A DNA stretch of 37,858 nucleotides from Butyrivibrio sp. (GCA_024694565.1 JAILJR010000187.1:1-37858), one strand, 5' to 3'; shown: positions 1 to 10,795, numbered from the stretch's first letter. Translations and numbers: made by a program. Notes: generated from the letters alone by a model not told the origin.

Positions 1-105
1 ATACAGTTACCAAAATATTACTAGATAGACATAACCAAGAGCAATATTTTTTATATTATATTTTATGAAAAATATATTAAAAAACGTACTATTGTCCAAC
101 AAAAG

Positions 106-134
106 TTGAGAAAACGCATAAAGTGCGTTATGAT
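106..134 (+). promoter_or_regulatory. Sigma-A-type promoter of the ATP synthase operon
   Basis: A -35 box TTGAGA (106-111) and a -10 box TATGAT (129-134) are separated by exactly 17 nt, close to the sigma-70/sigma-A consensus. They lie about 85 nt upstream of the first operon gene. The spacer contains a perfect 6-bp inverted repeat, AACGCA (113-118) and TGCGTT (124-129), which could be an operator. Upstream DNA (1-100) is very A+T rich, as expected for an UP-like element. The promoter call rests on sequence match only. Confidence 0.75.
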
Positions 135-217
135 AGAGTATGGGTCTGACTTTGTTTTTTTATATTTATAAAAAAGAACAAGAAGTTTGACTATTTGCGG
201 AAGGGAGCACGATCTGT

Positions 218-496
218 ATGGAAGTCAGAAATGTATCAAGACTATTTGCGCAGTTTGCCATGGTTGGACAGCTTGGACTATCGCTCCTAATGCCGCTTCT
301 GATCTGTCTTTTCGCATGCTTCCTGCTTGTCAGCAAGCTGTCTGTCGGGGCATGGGTATATATACCGGGGTTTGTTTTGGGCCTTGGTTCATCTGCAATG
401 ACCGCTTACAAGGTTTACCTCTCAGTTATGAAAAAGGAAGAGAAGAAAAAACTGCAAAGGGGACCGGACGAAGTCAGCTTTTCAAAGCATATATAG
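218..496 (+). CDS. AtpZ-like small membrane protein, first gene of the atp operon
   Basis: This 92-residue protein has two predicted membrane helices (roughly residues 13-38 and 45-66) and a charged, Lys-rich C-terminal tail. Size, topology and position directly ahead of an AtpI-like gene and atpB match the AtpZ/AtpI-type accessory proteins (F0F1-ATPase subunit family), thought to help c-ring assembly or carry divalent cations. The ATG at 218 is preceded by a purine-rich Shine-Dalgarno (GGAAGGGAG, about 200-208). A longer overlapping frame from 187 lacks these features and is treated as a shadow. AtpZ is weakly conserved, so the family call rests largely on context. Confidence 0.6.
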   Translation: MEVRNVSRLFAQFAMVGQLGLSLLMPLLICLFACFLLVSKLSVGAWVYIPGFVLGLGSSAMTAYKVYLSVMKKEEKKKLQRGPDEVSFSKHI

Positions 497-538
497 CGGT
501 CAAATCACATTTTTATCGGGGAGAAATGAATTATTAGT

Positions 539-949
539 ATGAAATTACAGGATGCTGTAAAAAAAGAGACGGGGATTATAGCACTTGGAACGGGAATCGG
601 TGTTATAATAATGTTTTTGGTGTTTTTTTGTTTGCACATGGCGTTTCCAAACTGGGCGCCTTTTGATATAACGGTCATTTTAGGGGGAATTGGCGGCTTT
701 TTGGTAGCTGTTGGCAATTTCTTCTGGATGGCTGTGACTGTGCAAAAAGTTGCATCCATGGAGGACGAGAAGGCGGCTAGAAGTGCCATGGGCGTAAGCT
801 ACAGGTACAGGACGCTTTTGCAGCTTTTATGGGTGATACTGGCTATAGTGATTCCAGTATTCAACTTGGTAGCAGGGATAGTTCCTTTGTTTATCCCCAG
901 CTTGTTTATAAAACTACGCGGTATCATATCTGCGGGGAAAGGAGGTTGA
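539..949 (+). CDS. atpI: ATP synthase subunit I-like protein
   Basis: This 136-residue protein shows four hydrophobic segments (about 14-36, 41-66, 91-112 and 113-128) in a 2+2 arrangement with a charged cytoplasmic loop near residues 70-88. That is the topology of AtpI, the accessory protein implicated in c-ring assembly of F-type ATP synthases. It sits 42 nt after the AtpZ-like gene and 10 nt before atpB, the usual AtpI position. AtpI sequences diverge strongly, so the assignment depends on topology and position; the exact role here is inferred. Confidence 0.65.
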   Translation: MKLQDAVKKETGIIALGTGIGVIIMFLVFFCLHMAFPNWAPFDITVILGGIGGFLVAVGNFFWMAVTVQKVASMEDEKAARSAMGVSYRYRTLLQLLWVILAIVIPVFNLVAGIVPLFIPSLFIKLRGIISAGKGG

Positions 950-959
950 AGGCTATAGT

Positions 960-1730
960 ATGAGTCAGAGCTTTGAAGTCGATTATGCGAAGATATACTG
1001 GACCATAAAGACCGGGATTCCCATTCTCGGAGATTTACAGATAACCGATACCATAATTGTCAGCTGGATTGTTATGGCGATAATCACAGGTCTGTGTATC
1101 TATCTTACGAGAGATCTCAAAATTGAGAATATCTCGAAGAGGCAGGCTTTTGCGGAGATGCTGGTTGAGACTGGCAACAATTTCGTCAGGAACAACACCG
1201 GAGGCAACAAATTTGATAAGCTGATTCCTTTTGTATCAGCTCTTTTTGCCACAAGCGTGGTGTCAAACCTCATAAGTCTTGTAGGACTGCGAAGTCCGAC
1301 AGCAGATCTTTCGACAGAGGCGGCATGGGCGATTGTGGTATTTATCATGATTACCGCAACCAAGATCAGGACCAATGGATTCTTGGGTTATCTGAAGGGA
1401 TTTACGACACCGATTGCAGTCATGACACCGTTTAATATTCTTTCAGAATTGGCAACGCCGGTAAGTATGGCATGCCGTCACTTCGGCAATATTCTTTCCG
1501 GAGTGGTAATTGACGGACTTATTTACTGGGCACTTGGGCTTGCGTCGGCAGCCCTGTTTGGACTTTTGCCGGGAGCACTCGGACAGGTTCTGTCTAAGAT
1601 TCCTATCCTTGGCATTGGTTTACCCGCTGTGACTGGCGTGTACTTTGACTGGTTCTCAGGAGTGATGCAGGCATTTATATTCTGCATGCTGACAGTAATG
1701 TACATTGCAAATGCGGCAGAGGAAGGTTGA
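960..1730 (+). CDS. atpB: F1Fo ATP synthase subunit a
   Basis: This 256-residue integral membrane subunit forms the ion half-channels beside the c-ring. Several hydrophobic helices are visible. The conserved C-terminal block with the essential stator arginine is present: R173 in the sequence ACRHFGNI, preceded by the conserved helix FNILSELATPVSM. The C-terminal helix includes a Gln- and Phe-rich stretch (MQAFIFCMLTVMYIANA) typical of subunit a. The ATG at 960 follows the AtpI-like gene by 10 nt, with an AAAGGAGG Shine-Dalgarno overlapping that gene's end. Family and operon position agree, so the call is secure. Confidence 0.95.
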   Translation: MSQSFEVDYAKIYWTIKTGIPILGDLQITDTIIVSWIVMAIITGLCIYLTRDLKIENISKRQAFAEMLVETGNNFVRNNTGGNKFDKLIPFVSALFATSVVSNLISLVGLRSPTADLSTEAAWAIVVFIMITATKIRTNGFLGYLKGFTTPIAVMTPFNILSELATPVSMACRHFGNILSGVVIDGLIYWALGLASAALFGLLPGALGQVLSKIPILGIGLPAVTGVYFDWFSGVMQAFIFCMLTVMYIANAAEEG

Positions 1731-1735
1731 TAGCG

Positions 1736-2083
<348 letters not shown>

Positions 2084-2128
2084 TCGAGTATACTCAAACG
2101 CAGCAACATACATGAAGGAGAAACAGAT

Positions 2129-2662
2129 ATGAATATGGCACTATTAGCAATGACAGCTGATACTGCACAGACGCAGGATCTTGTGACTCTGGTGCCCTGG
2201 ACCTTTATCATTCAGATAATCAACCTCTTCATTCAGGTCTTTCTCATTAAGAAGTTCCTCTTCGGGCCTATTAACGAGATACTTGAAAAGAGAAAGAATC
2301 TGGCTGACAGGGTCATAAAAGAGGCCAGAGAAGCCCAGGATGAAGCCGATTCCCTCAAGACTCAGTATGAAGAGAGCCTGACAAATGCTCATGCTGAAGC
2401 AGCCAGGATTGTATCTGATGCACAGAAGGAAGCTCAGAACAAGGCTGATATGCTCGTGAACGAAGCCTACGAGGAGGTTTCCTCAATTAAGGCCAAGGCC
2501 ACGGCCGATATAGAGCAGGAGAAGAAAAAGGCAGTCAATGAGGCTAAAAATGAGATCAGCTCACTTGCCATGGAGATTGCGGGCAAGGTTGTGGAGAAAG
2601 AGATCAATGAGGCCGATCACAAGAAACTTATAGATGACTTTATAAAGAAGGTCGGAGCATAA
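2129..2662 (+). CDS. atpF: F1Fo ATP synthase subunit b
   Basis: This 177-residue peripheral-stalk subunit has one N-terminal membrane helix (about residues 24-43, including WTFIIQIINLFIQVF) followed by the LFGPINEILEKRK junction. A long charged helix rich in Glu, Lys and Ala runs to the C-terminus and forms the dimeric coiled-coil stator. Length and layout are typical. It follows atpE by 45 nt and precedes atpH by 19 nt. An AAGGAG ribosome binding site lies just upstream. A second in-frame ATG two codons downstream (2135) makes the exact first residue slightly uncertain. Confidence 0.95.
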   Translation: MNMALLAMTADTAQTQDLVTLVPWTFIIQIINLFIQVFLIKKFLFGPINEILEKRKNLADRVIKEAREAQDEADSLKTQYEESLTNAHAEAARIVSDAQKEAQNKADMLVNEAYEEVSSIKAKATADIEQEKKKAVNEAKNEISSLAMEIAGKVVEKEINEADHKKLIDDFIKKVGA

Positions 2663-2681
2663 ATCCGACAAAGGAGCAATA

Positions 2682-3221
2682 ATGAGTAAAGCTGGAGATC
2701 TTTATGGGCAGAGCCTGTATGATCTGGCAGTGGAAGAAAGACTAACGGATGATATTCTGAACGAAATGGAGGTTGTCAGGGGACTTTTAATCGAGAATCC
2801 TGACTACGTGACCCTCCTGTCGGAACCTTCTATCCCAAAGAATGAGAGACTGCAGTTGGTTGACGATGCCCTGGGCAGTTCTCTTCAGGCTTATCATCTG
2901 AACTTCATCAAGATACTCATAGAAAAAGGTATGCTTCGTGAGTACTCAGCCTGTTATAAGAGATTCAGAAAATCTTATAATGAGGCTCACGACATTGCGG
3001 ATGCCCAGGTGACAACGGCAGTTGCACTGGATGATGCGCAATTGATGCAGCTTAAGGAGAAACTTGAGAGGATCAGCGGTAAGAAGATCATTCTGAATCA
3101 GAAGGTCGATCCTGGCATCCTTGGTGGTGTCAGAGTAGATCTGGAGGGACAGCTCTTTGACGGATCAGTAAAGGGCAGGCTTTCCGAACTTCAGAAATGC
3201 GTCGACGATGTAGTGATGTAG
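2682..3221 (+). CDS. atpH: F1Fo ATP synthase subunit delta
   Basis: This 179-residue OSCP/delta subunit connects the b-stalk to the top of F1. The N-terminal helical bundle (about 1-105) has the usual start, in which the protein begins YGQSLYDLAVEE. The C-terminal domain has the family signature around residues 140-165, including DPGILGGVRV. Length is normal. The gene has an AAAGGAG ribosome binding site and sits between atpF and atpA, as in the standard operon. Confidence 0.95.
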   Translation: MSKAGDLYGQSLYDLAVEERLTDDILNEMEVVRGLLIENPDYVTLLSEPSIPKNERLQLVDDALGSSLQAYHLNFIKILIEKGMLREYSACYKRFRKSYNEAHDIADAQVTTAVALDDAQLMQLKEKLERISGKKIILNQKVDPGILGGVRVDLEGQLFDGSVKGRLSELQKCVDDVVM

Positions 3222-3300
3222 GGATCCTAGATCCAAAAGGCCGGTTGAGACGGCTTTATATCACGTTTATCAAATATAACAATTAACATCGGAGGATGAT

Positions 3301-4824
3301 ATGGAATTAAAACCAGAAAAAATATCCGAGGTCATTCGAAGCCAGATAAAGAATTATCAGAACGCTATCATTCAGAATGAGACCGGAACAGTTCTTACTG
3401 TCGGCGACGGTATTGCCAGAGTAAGCGGACTTTTGAACTGTATGGCCGGAGAGCTTCTTGAATTCGATAACGGAACATTCGGAATGGCTCAGAACCTCGA
3501 GGAAACAGTAGTTTCTGCGGTTTTGTTCGGAGAAGATGTAGGTATCAGTGAAGGACAGACCGTTAAGCGCACAGGAAGGGTTGTTTCGGTTCCTGTGGGC
3601 GAGCATATGATAGGGCGTGTAGTAAACGCCATCGGTCAGCCAATTGACGGGCAGGGACCGATTGAAGCAAATGAGTACAGGCCGGTTGAGTCGCCTGCTC
3701 CCGGTATCATCGAAAGACAGCCGGTTAAAGAGCCTCTTCAGACAGGTATCAAGGCTATCGATTCAATGATTCCGATCGGAAGAGGTCAGCGTGAGCTTAT
3801 CATCGGCGACAGACAGACCGGAAAGACAACCATTGCAATTGATACCATCCTTAACCAGAAGGGCAAGGACGTAATCTGTATCTATGTTGCAATAGGTCAG
3901 AAGAGATCAACGGTCACTGCACTTGTTGAGGACCTTAAAAAGGGCGGAGCCATGGACTACACCATCGTAGTTGCTGCAACGGCTTCGGAACCCAGCCCCC
4001 TGCAGTACATCTCCCCATATACGGGATGTGCTATGGGCGAGTATTTCATGAACCAGGGGAAACATGTTCTTTGTATCTACGACGACCTTTCAAAGCACGC
4101 CGTAGCTTACCGTGCACTTTCCCTGCTGATCAGAAGACCACCGGGACGTGAGGCATATCCCGGAGACGTATTCTATCTGCACTCGAGACTTCTTGAGAGA
4201 GCAGCCAAGCTCTCAGATGAAAACGGAGGAGGATCACTTACGGCTCTTCCCATCATTGAGACACAGGCAGGAGACGTATCAGCATACATTCCTACAAACG
4301 TTATTTCCATCACTGATGGTCAGATATTCCTTGAGACAGAGCTTTTCCACAGCGGAATCATGCCGGCAGTAAACCCGGGTATCTCGGTATCCCGAGTAGG
4401 TGGTAACGCGCAGATCAAGGCAATGAAGAAGGTTGCCGGAACACTGAAGCTTGTTTATTCACAGTATCGTGAGCTGGCAAGCTTTGCACAGTTTGGTTCT
4501 GACCTTGATGAAGATACAAAAGCAAGACTTGCTCAGGGCGAAAGAATCGTTGAAGTCCTCAAGCAGGACAAGAACCAGCCCGTAGCAGTTGAGAAACAGG
4601 TTGCAATTCTTTATGCCGTAGTTAATAACATCCTCATAAAGGTTGAGGCATCAGATGTTGCAGAGTATGAGGCAGGATTGTACGAGTTCCTTGACACCAA
4701 TCCTTCAGGAATAGCTGCCATGAATGCCATAAGGCAGACCGGCAAGCTCGAGGGAGAGGCTGAGGACAAGCTGAAAGAGGCACTGAACGTCTACACAGAA
4801 CAGTTTCTTAAGAGAAAGGCATAA
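3301..4824 (+). CDS. atpA: F1 ATP synthase subunit alpha
   Basis: This 507-residue subunit forms the non-catalytic nucleotide sites of the F1 hexamer. The N-terminal beta-barrel (about 25-90) is followed by the nucleotide-binding core with P-loop GDRQTGKT (169-176), the conserved segment around [20 protein letters not shown], and the alpha-subunit signature [14 protein letters not shown]. The helical C-terminal domain is complete. A GGAGG ribosome binding site lies at about 3291. The 79-nt spacer from atpH contains two small GC-rich hairpins. Full length with all expected motifs. Confidence 0.98.
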   Translation: MELKPEKISEVIRSQIKNYQNAIIQNETGTVLTVGDGIARVSGLLNCMAGELLEFDNGTFGMAQNLEETVVSAVLFGEDVGISEGQTVKRTGRVVSVPVGEHMIGRVVNAIGQPIDGQGPIEANEYRPVESPAPGIIERQPVKEPLQTGIKAIDSMIPIGRGQRELIIGDRQTGKTTIAIDTILNQKGKDVICIYVAIGQKRSTVTALVEDLKKGGAMDYTIVVAATASEPSPLQYISPYTGCAMGEYFMNQGKHVLCIYDDLSKHAVAYRALSLLIRRPPGREAYPGDVFYLHSRLLERAAKLSDENGGGSLTALPIIETQAGDVSAYIPTNVISITDGQIFLETELFHSGIMPAVNPGISVSRVGGNAQIKAMKKVAGTLKLVYSQYRELASFAQFGSDLDEDTKARLAQGERIVEVLKQDKNQPVAVEKQVAILYAVVNNILIKVEASDVAEYEAGLYEFLDTNPSGIAAMNAIRQTGKLEGEAEDKLKEALNVYTEQFLKRKA

Positions 4825-4842
4825 CAGACAGGAGGAAATATA

Positions 4843-5703
4843 ATGGCTGGATCAATGAAAGCTGTTAAACTCCGGATAAAGAGCGTTCAGAGCACCATGC
4901 AGATCACCAAGGCTATGCAGCTGGTTGCTGCCAGTAAACTGCGAAAGGCCAAGGAGAGAGCTGATGCATCAAAGCCTTACCTTGAGACCATGCTCAGTAC
5001 ACTGACAGATATAGCCAATTCAAATAATGACTTTCAGTCTCCGTTTACAAAGGCGACGGACAATGACAAGTGGTTATATGTTGTTATCGCGGGAGACAGA
5101 GGACTTGCAGGAGGCTATAACTCCAATCTGTTCAAGTTCATGGAGCATGAGACAAAGGGCAGGTCAGATATAACAGTTCTTCCTATCGGTAAAAAATCTG
5201 TTGAGTACTTTAAACACAGGCATGTACCTCTTTTTACAGAGGAGTACGCAGAGGTTGCAAAGGTGAATGTATCAGACTGCTTCCAGATTGCCAAGCTGAT
5301 CTGTGACGCATATTCATCCGGCAAATTCGGACACATCTTTTTGTGCTACACAAATTTTATATCCATGCTCTCACAGGTTCCGACTGCGTCATCACTCCTT
5401 CCGCTGTCTGATCTTAAGACAAATGAAGGAAAAACCGATGGCAAGGCCAGAGAGCTCATCCTGTATGAGCCGGACTCAGAGACCGTGTTCAATGCAGTGG
5501 TTCCTGAATATCTGGCGGGTATTCTTTATACAAGTATCAATATATCTTACGCCAGCGAACTGGCTGCAAGAAGAACTGCGATGGAGGCGGCAACTGACAA
5601 CGCAGAGGAGATGATCGAGACCCTGAGTCTTAATTACAACAGAGCCCGTCAGGCCAGCATTACACAGGAGATCACGGAGATTGTGGCAGGTGCTGAGAGT
5701 TAA
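4843..5703 (+). CDS. atpG: F1 ATP synthase subunit gamma
   Basis: This 286-residue central-shaft subunit has the conserved N-terminal helix with RIKSVQSTMQITKAMQLVAA, the globular segment with the family GDRGLAGGYN motif near residues 84-93, and the C-terminal helix ending in YNRARQASITQEITEIV. N- and C-terminal helices together form the rotating coiled coil. AGGAGG precedes the ATG, 18 nt after atpA. No truncation or frameshift is visible. Confidence 0.97.
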   Translation: MAGSMKAVKLRIKSVQSTMQITKAMQLVAASKLRKAKERADASKPYLETMLSTLTDIANSNNDFQSPFTKATDNDKWLYVVIAGDRGLAGGYNSNLFKFMEHETKGRSDITVLPIGKKSVEYFKHRHVPLFTEEYAEVAKVNVSDCFQIAKLICDAYSSGKFGHIFLCYTNFISMLSQVPTASSLLPLSDLKTNEGKTDGKARELILYEPDSETVFNAVVPEYLAGILYTSINISYASELAARRTAMEAATDNAEEMIETLSLNYNRARQASITQEITEIVAGAES

Positions 5704-5728
5704 GATGTTTTGTGCGGTTCTTAATTTA

Positions 5729-5746
5729 AAAGTGCGGCAGCACTTT
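5729..5746 (+). promoter_or_regulatory. Hairpin in the atpG-atpD spacer
   Basis: AAAGTGC (5729-5735) pairs with GCACTTT (5740-5746) across a 4-nt loop in the 75-nt spacer between atpG and atpD. It lacks a U-tract directly behind the stem and lies within an otherwise continuous operon. A transcript-processing or translation-tuning role is more likely than termination; this is inference. Confidence 0.35.
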
Positions 5747-5775
5747 CGTTACTAAGTCTATATTAAGGAGTTTAA

Positions 5776-7170
<1,395 letters not shown>

Positions 7171-7186
7171 TAAAAAGGAGCTGACA

Positions 7187-7612
7187 ATGTCAACGTATCA
7201 TTTACAAGTTGTATCCATGGATGGTGATGTTTTCGAGGGTGAGGTCCAAAAGATACTGCTAAGGACAATAGATGGTGATGTAGAGATTCTGGCAAGGCAT
7301 ACTGACTACTGCACCGCTATTGGCATGGGCACTGCCAGGGTCACCATGGAAGATGGAACCGTAAGAAAGGCAGCCTGTATCGGAGGGATGCTCTCGGTTC
7401 TTAACGGCGCGGTCAGAGTCCTTCCAACCACCTGGGAGTGGAGCGAAGAAATCGATATTGAGAGGGCAAAGGCTGCCAAGGCAAAAGCTGAAGAGAGGCT
7501 CAAGGATCAGCAGCTCGACAAGGAGGCCCGCATTCGGGCAGAGGCAAAGCTGTACAGGGCTTTAGTAAGAATCGGAACCCACGGACAGAACGAGAAATTC
7601 GGAAATGAATAA
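7187..7612 (+). CDS. atpC: F1 ATP synthase subunit epsilon
   Basis: This 141-residue subunit has the N-terminal beta-sandwich (about 1-85, starting STYHLQVVSMDGDVFEGEV) and a C-terminal helical hairpin rich in Ala, Lys and Glu (about 85-137). In other bacteria the C-terminal helices can regulate ATP hydrolysis. It is the last gene of the operon. AAGGAG precedes the ATG, and a strong terminator lies about 110 nt downstream. Confidence 0.95.
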   Translation: MSTYHLQVVSMDGDVFEGEVQKILLRTIDGDVEILARHTDYCTAIGMGTARVTMEDGTVRKAACIGGMLSVLNGAVRVLPTTWEWSEEIDIERAKAAKAKAEERLKDQQLDKEARIRAEAKLYRALVRIGTHGQNEKFGNE

Positions 7613-7720
7613 CTTCCGAATGACAACAAGGAATAACCGTTATGAAATCTGCCTTCGGCAGGTTGGCTTTCATCTGAAGGTGAAAGCCGGTTCTCTGCGA
7701 AAGATTTAATAAAAAGCAGA

Positions 7721-7750
7721 AAAAATGGCGCCGCATCCGGCGCCATTTTT
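7721..7750. terminator. Bidirectional terminator between atpC and the sortase gene
   Basis: AAAATGGCGCC pairs with GGCGCCATTTT around the short loop GCATCC, flanked by A-runs on one side and T-runs on the other. It can therefore end the atp operon (plus strand) and the convergent sortase transcript (minus strand). Two smaller stem-loops lie between atpC and this site, around 7651-7663 (CTGCC/GGCAG) and 7663-7687 (GGCTTTC/GAAAGCC). Confidence 0.9.
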
Positions 7751-7831
7751 GGCTTTGAATAATTACTATTTTTTTAAAAATATAGAAACCGCTCGTTAAT
7801 CTGCATCAGGCAGATATTGTTTTGCTGCAAT

Positions 7832-9043
7832 TCAGTAATCTATGCGCATTCCGACGACAACAAAGTAGAGGTCATCCTTATCGGTGCAGGTAGAGAGCAT
7901 TACAAGCTGATCATCAGGCTTTGCCTCGATACCGGAATCAATATAGGTTCTGTGTTCAAGATAATCTGTCAGAGTCTTCATCTTATCAGTATCGGGTCCG
8001 CAGATATTGTACAGATCAGAGTTCTTTGGAAGATCCATGTAAGCGAAGATCCTGTATCTTTGCGTGCCGTCCTTTGTGATTATCTGGAAATATTCATGGC
8101 CCTTCAGATATGTTCGATCATATTTATACTTTTTGAAGATGCCGAACATTGTTCCGTCGCTCATATTGTGGCCATAAATGATAGTATTCGGATCAGTAAA
8201 GCTGTTTGAGGATCTGCTGTCAAGGAAAATTGAGCCTGTTCTTGCATCTGATCCGGTATAATCCACCGACTTGTACTTGGTGTTATCAGAGGCCTGCATG
8301 ACAGGATAGCTTAATGTTCCATCCTCAAACCATAGCCATGCAGCTGTCTCGGGATAATCATTGGTAAATGAAACAATATCGATTTCGCCGGGTACTTCTT
8401 TTGCAGGAGTGTTTATGAGTGCAGATGAAGCCTTATTGTTCTTTGAAGAACCTTCCCCGGACTTTGATGCTCCTAAATCAGCAGAAGCAGAAGTCCCACC
8501 AGAGTCTGCGGTATCAGGCTCTTTCTGTTCATTGCCGTTTTCTGAGGATGCATCTGTGTCGGCTGTGGTAACGGGCTGAGAAGAGCTGTCGGTATCAGGT
8601 AAGGCATCTTTGTCCGAAGGAGCTTTGGATTTGGATGAGTCATCTGACTTAGCTGCCTCATCACTTCCTGCAGAAAGAGCGCTGTCACTCTCAGAAGAAC
8701 TGTCACTCTCAGAAGCACTTTCACTTTCAGAAGCACTTTCACTCTCAGAAGTACTGTCACTCTCAGAAGCACTGTCATTCTCAGAAGCGCTGTCACTCTC
8801 AGAAGCATTGTCATTCTCAGATGTACTGTCGTCACTAGCTGTAATATCTTTAGTCTCCACTATGGAGTTTTCTACGGAAGCAGCGATTTCTTCATCACCG
8901 GATCCGGACTGCTTTGTACCGCCTGCATTTCTTACCAGAAAGATCACAAGAACTATTGCAGCTATACCGATAAGTACAAACGGTAATCTTTTCTTTAAAT
9001 AAGAAAAGAAACTCACGATCACGATTATGATCAGCTCAAACAC
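7832..9043 (-). CDS. Class B-like sortase with an N-terminal Ser/Asp/Glu repeat stalk
   Basis: This 403-residue membrane-anchored transpeptidase starts with one or two hydrophobic helices (about 1-36). A long acidic, Ser-rich low-complexity region (about 45-200) follows, then a sortase domain (about 215-403). The catalytic residues are visible: H292 in YGHNMSDGTMFG, C386 in LSTC and R400 near the C-terminus. The TMFG-type block after His is typical of class B. No sortase substrate is apparent in the window. The listed start is a GTG without a clear ribosome binding site; the frame stays open upstream for about 24 codons, to an ATT at 9115-9113 just after an AGAGGTGA motif. The true N-terminus may therefore be longer. 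Confidence 0.85.
   Translation of the reverse strand: MFELIIIVIVSFFSYLKKRLPFVLIGIAAIVLVIFLVRNAGGTKQSGSGDEEIAASVENSIVETKDITASDDSTSENDNASESDSASENDSASESDSTSESESASESESASESDSSSESDSALSAGSDEAAKSDDSSKSKAPSDKDALPDTDSSSQPVTTADTDASSENGNEQKEPDTADSGGTSASADLGASKSGEGSSKNNKASSALINTPAKEVPGEIDIVSFTNDYPETAAWLWFEDGTLSYPVMQASDNTKYKSVDYTGSDARTGSIFLDSRSSNSFTDPNTIIYGHNMSDGTMFGIFKKYKYDRTYLKGHEYFQIITKDGTQRYRIFAYMDLPKNSDLYNICGPDTDKMKTLTDYLEHRTYIDSGIEAKPDDQLVMLSTCTDKDDLYFVVVGMRIDY
8681..8824. repeat. 18-bp tandem repeat encoding the sortase stalk
   Basis: Eight near-identical 18-bp units, each like actgtcactctcagaagc on the plus strand, lie end to end. On the coding (minus) strand each unit gives six residues of the type Ser-Glu-Ser/Asn-Asp-Ser-Ala/Thr. 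Units differ mostly by single substitutions, so the array probably expands and contracts by slippage or recombination. Confidence 0.9.
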
Positions 9044-9292
9044 GATGGCGATTTTTGCAATACTTCTATGCTTATTGTTGAATTCCTTGAATTTTAAAAG
9101 TAAACTTTTGATAATATCACCTCTAAACCACAGATTTTGAAATAAATATACGAAGGTATTATAAAATGTTTAAACTTTTTTTACAACACATTTTAGGATA
9201 TGAGGAATTTTCAATATTTATACTATATTAAGATAATACTATTACATTTTATGATACAATTGAAATAGCAATTTTCATCAGGGGAAGAAATC

Positions 9293-10513
9293 ATGAAAAG
9301 AATCATCGGAGAGAAGTATTTTAAGATCTCGATAGCCGCAATTTTTACAGTGGCAGCAAGCTATCTGGCAATAATGCTCCTTGGACAGGCAGGTCCGTTT
9401 CTTAGGGGAGTGTTCAGCGCCATTGGCTGGATAGTAGATGTAATAGCGCCTTTCCTCATAGGACTTATCATGGCATACCTCTTTTTGCCAATAGTTGAAT
9501 TTTTTAACAGACAGCTCAGGAAGATCAGGTTCTTTGCCCAAAAGCCTGGGATGAGCAGGGGGATTTCCGTGTTTCTGATGTTTCTGGTGATCTTTCTTGT
9601 GATATTTGGACTGCTGTCGCTGATAATTTCCACCTTTACCTCTGACATACATTTCGCTACTCCTGAGGAGATGGAGGAGATGATAAGATTCGTCGGGATG
9701 CAGGCGGTGAATTTTTATGAAGAGGTGCGCAAGGCACTTATGAACTTTGAGATAATAATCCCTTCCTTCGATTCAATGGTAGAGGAATTCAAGAACCAGA
9801 TAAACAGCATCGACGGAACAAAAGGGACGAGCATGGCTGCAACACTGGGAACCGGCGTTCTCGGTGCCTTCAATATATTAAAGAACACACTGGTATCGAT
9901 ATTCTTTGCAATTATTTTCAGTATTTATTTTCTTTCAGGTGCAGAATCAATGAGCGGATATTGGAAAAAAGCCTTCAGAGTTTTGCTGGGGGAAAAAGTA
10001 TACGGTATATGCGCAGAGATACTTTCGGATCTGGATAAGTGTCTTGCCGGTTACATAAGAGGACAGTTTGCAGATGCACTATTTATGGCGGTTGTTGTAA
10101 GTATTTCCTTTGGGATTGCAGGAATTCCCTATGCGGCGGTGATAGGAATAGCTACGGGACTGGGAAATCTCATTCCCTATGTGGGTCCGATAATTGCCTA
10201 CGGAATGACTATAATAAGCTGCCTGATCAAGGGTGATCTGAAGCTGATGCTGGTAGGTGTGATAATTGTCTTTGTCATACAGACTATTGATGGTAATATC
10301 ATCAATCCAAAGCTCTTAAGCAACAGTGTCAATGTCCATCCTGCACTCGTGGTCGTTGCGCTGCTCTTTGGCGGAGCTATAGGCGGGCTCCTCGGGATGC
10401 TCCTGGCAGTTCCGCTTGCTGCATTTATCAGGATTCAGTTTGAGAAGCTTATTAAATATATAGAAAAAAAGAGAGCCCAAAAGCAAGTAGAGAAGGAGGA
10501 ACAAGTTTTATGA
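9293..10513 (+). CDS. AI-2E family transporter (putative permease)
   Basis: This 406-residue polytopic membrane protein has the AI-2E/PerM family architecture. Helices lie at about 11-33 and 38-60, a further one near 80-110, a long amphipathic extracytoplasmic region (about 115-185), and then a C-terminal cluster of helices. The Gly/Pro-rich segment [18 protein letters not shown] and the later [18 protein letters not shown] are family hallmarks. Members export quorum signals, or Na+(Li+)/H+ antiport in some Gram-positives; the substrate here is unknown. An AGGGGAAG ribosome binding site precedes the ATG. The stop overlaps the rubredoxin start by 4 nt (ATGA), implying translational coupling. 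Confidence 0.88.
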   Translation: MKRIIGEKYFKISIAAIFTVAASYLAIMLLGQAGPFLRGVFSAIGWIVDVIAPFLIGLIMAYLFLPIVEFFNRQLRKIRFFAQKPGMSRGISVFLMFLVIFLVIFGLLSLIISTFTSDIHFATPEEMEEMIRFVGMQAVNFYEEVRKALMNFEIIIPSFDSMVEEFKNQINSIDGTKGTSMAATLGTGVLGAFNILKNTLVSIFFAIIFSIYFLSGAESMSGYWKKAFRVLLGEKVYGICAEILSDLDKCLAGYIRGQFADALFMAVVVSISFGIAGIPYAAVIGIATGLGNLIPYVGPIIAYGMTIISCLIKGDLKLMLVGVIIVFVIQTIDGNIINPKLLSNSVNVHPALVVVALLFGGAIGGLLGMLLAVPLAAFIRIQFEKLIKYIEKKRAQKQVEKEEQVL

Positions 10514-10668
10514 AGTATGTATGCAATGTTTGCGGCTACATTTACGATGAGGCAGCAGGTGATCCTGATCACGGGATCGAGCCCGGAACAAAGTGGGAGG
10601 ATCTCCCCGTGGATTTTGCCTGTCCACTCTGCAGCGTAGGAAAGGACGATTTCACTGCACAGGAATAA
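10510..10668 (+). CDS. Rubredoxin
   Basis: This 52-residue protein is a canonical rubredoxin, a one-iron electron carrier. The Fe(SCys)4 ligands are C5 and C8 (CNVCG) and C38 and C41 ([11 protein letters not shown]). The conserved [18 protein letters not shown] segment lies between them. In anaerobes it donates electrons to oxygen- or peroxide-detoxifying enzymes. The ATG overlaps the stop of the AI-2E transporter gene, with AAGGAGGAA upstream as ribosome binding site inside that gene. A strong terminator follows 16 nt after the stop. Confidence 0.97.
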   Translation: MKYVCNVCGYIYDEAAGDPDHGIEPGTKWEDLPVDFACPLCSVGKDDFTAQE

Positions 10669-10684
10669 ACTGAATAATGGATTT

Positions 10685-10726
10685 AAACCCTCTTTACGGA
10701 ACAATGGGATCGCAAAGAGGGTTTTT
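10685..10726 (+). terminator. Intrinsic terminator after rubredoxin
   Basis: AAACCCTCTTTACG... pairs with CGCAAAGAGGGTTT across about 15 nt, followed by a T-run (GTTTTTC). It closes the AI-2E transporter-rubredoxin unit. Confidence 0.88.
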
Positions 10727-10795
10727 CGTGGTTTATTTATTATTTGGTGTACTGAGATCACGGATAAGATTTACAGGTTTTAGGGAGAAGATCCC

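Noticed and set aside
187..537. 116-residue open frame at the start of the atp operon
   Set aside because: It overlaps the AtpZ-like gene in another frame, starts without a ribosome binding site, and has an unlikely Cys-rich composition. The AtpZ-like frame explains this DNA.
8610..9002. 130-residue open frame opposite the sortase stalk
   Set aside because: It is the reverse complement of the 18-bp repeat and exists only because 18 is a multiple of 3. The Leu-Ser repeats are an antisense shadow.
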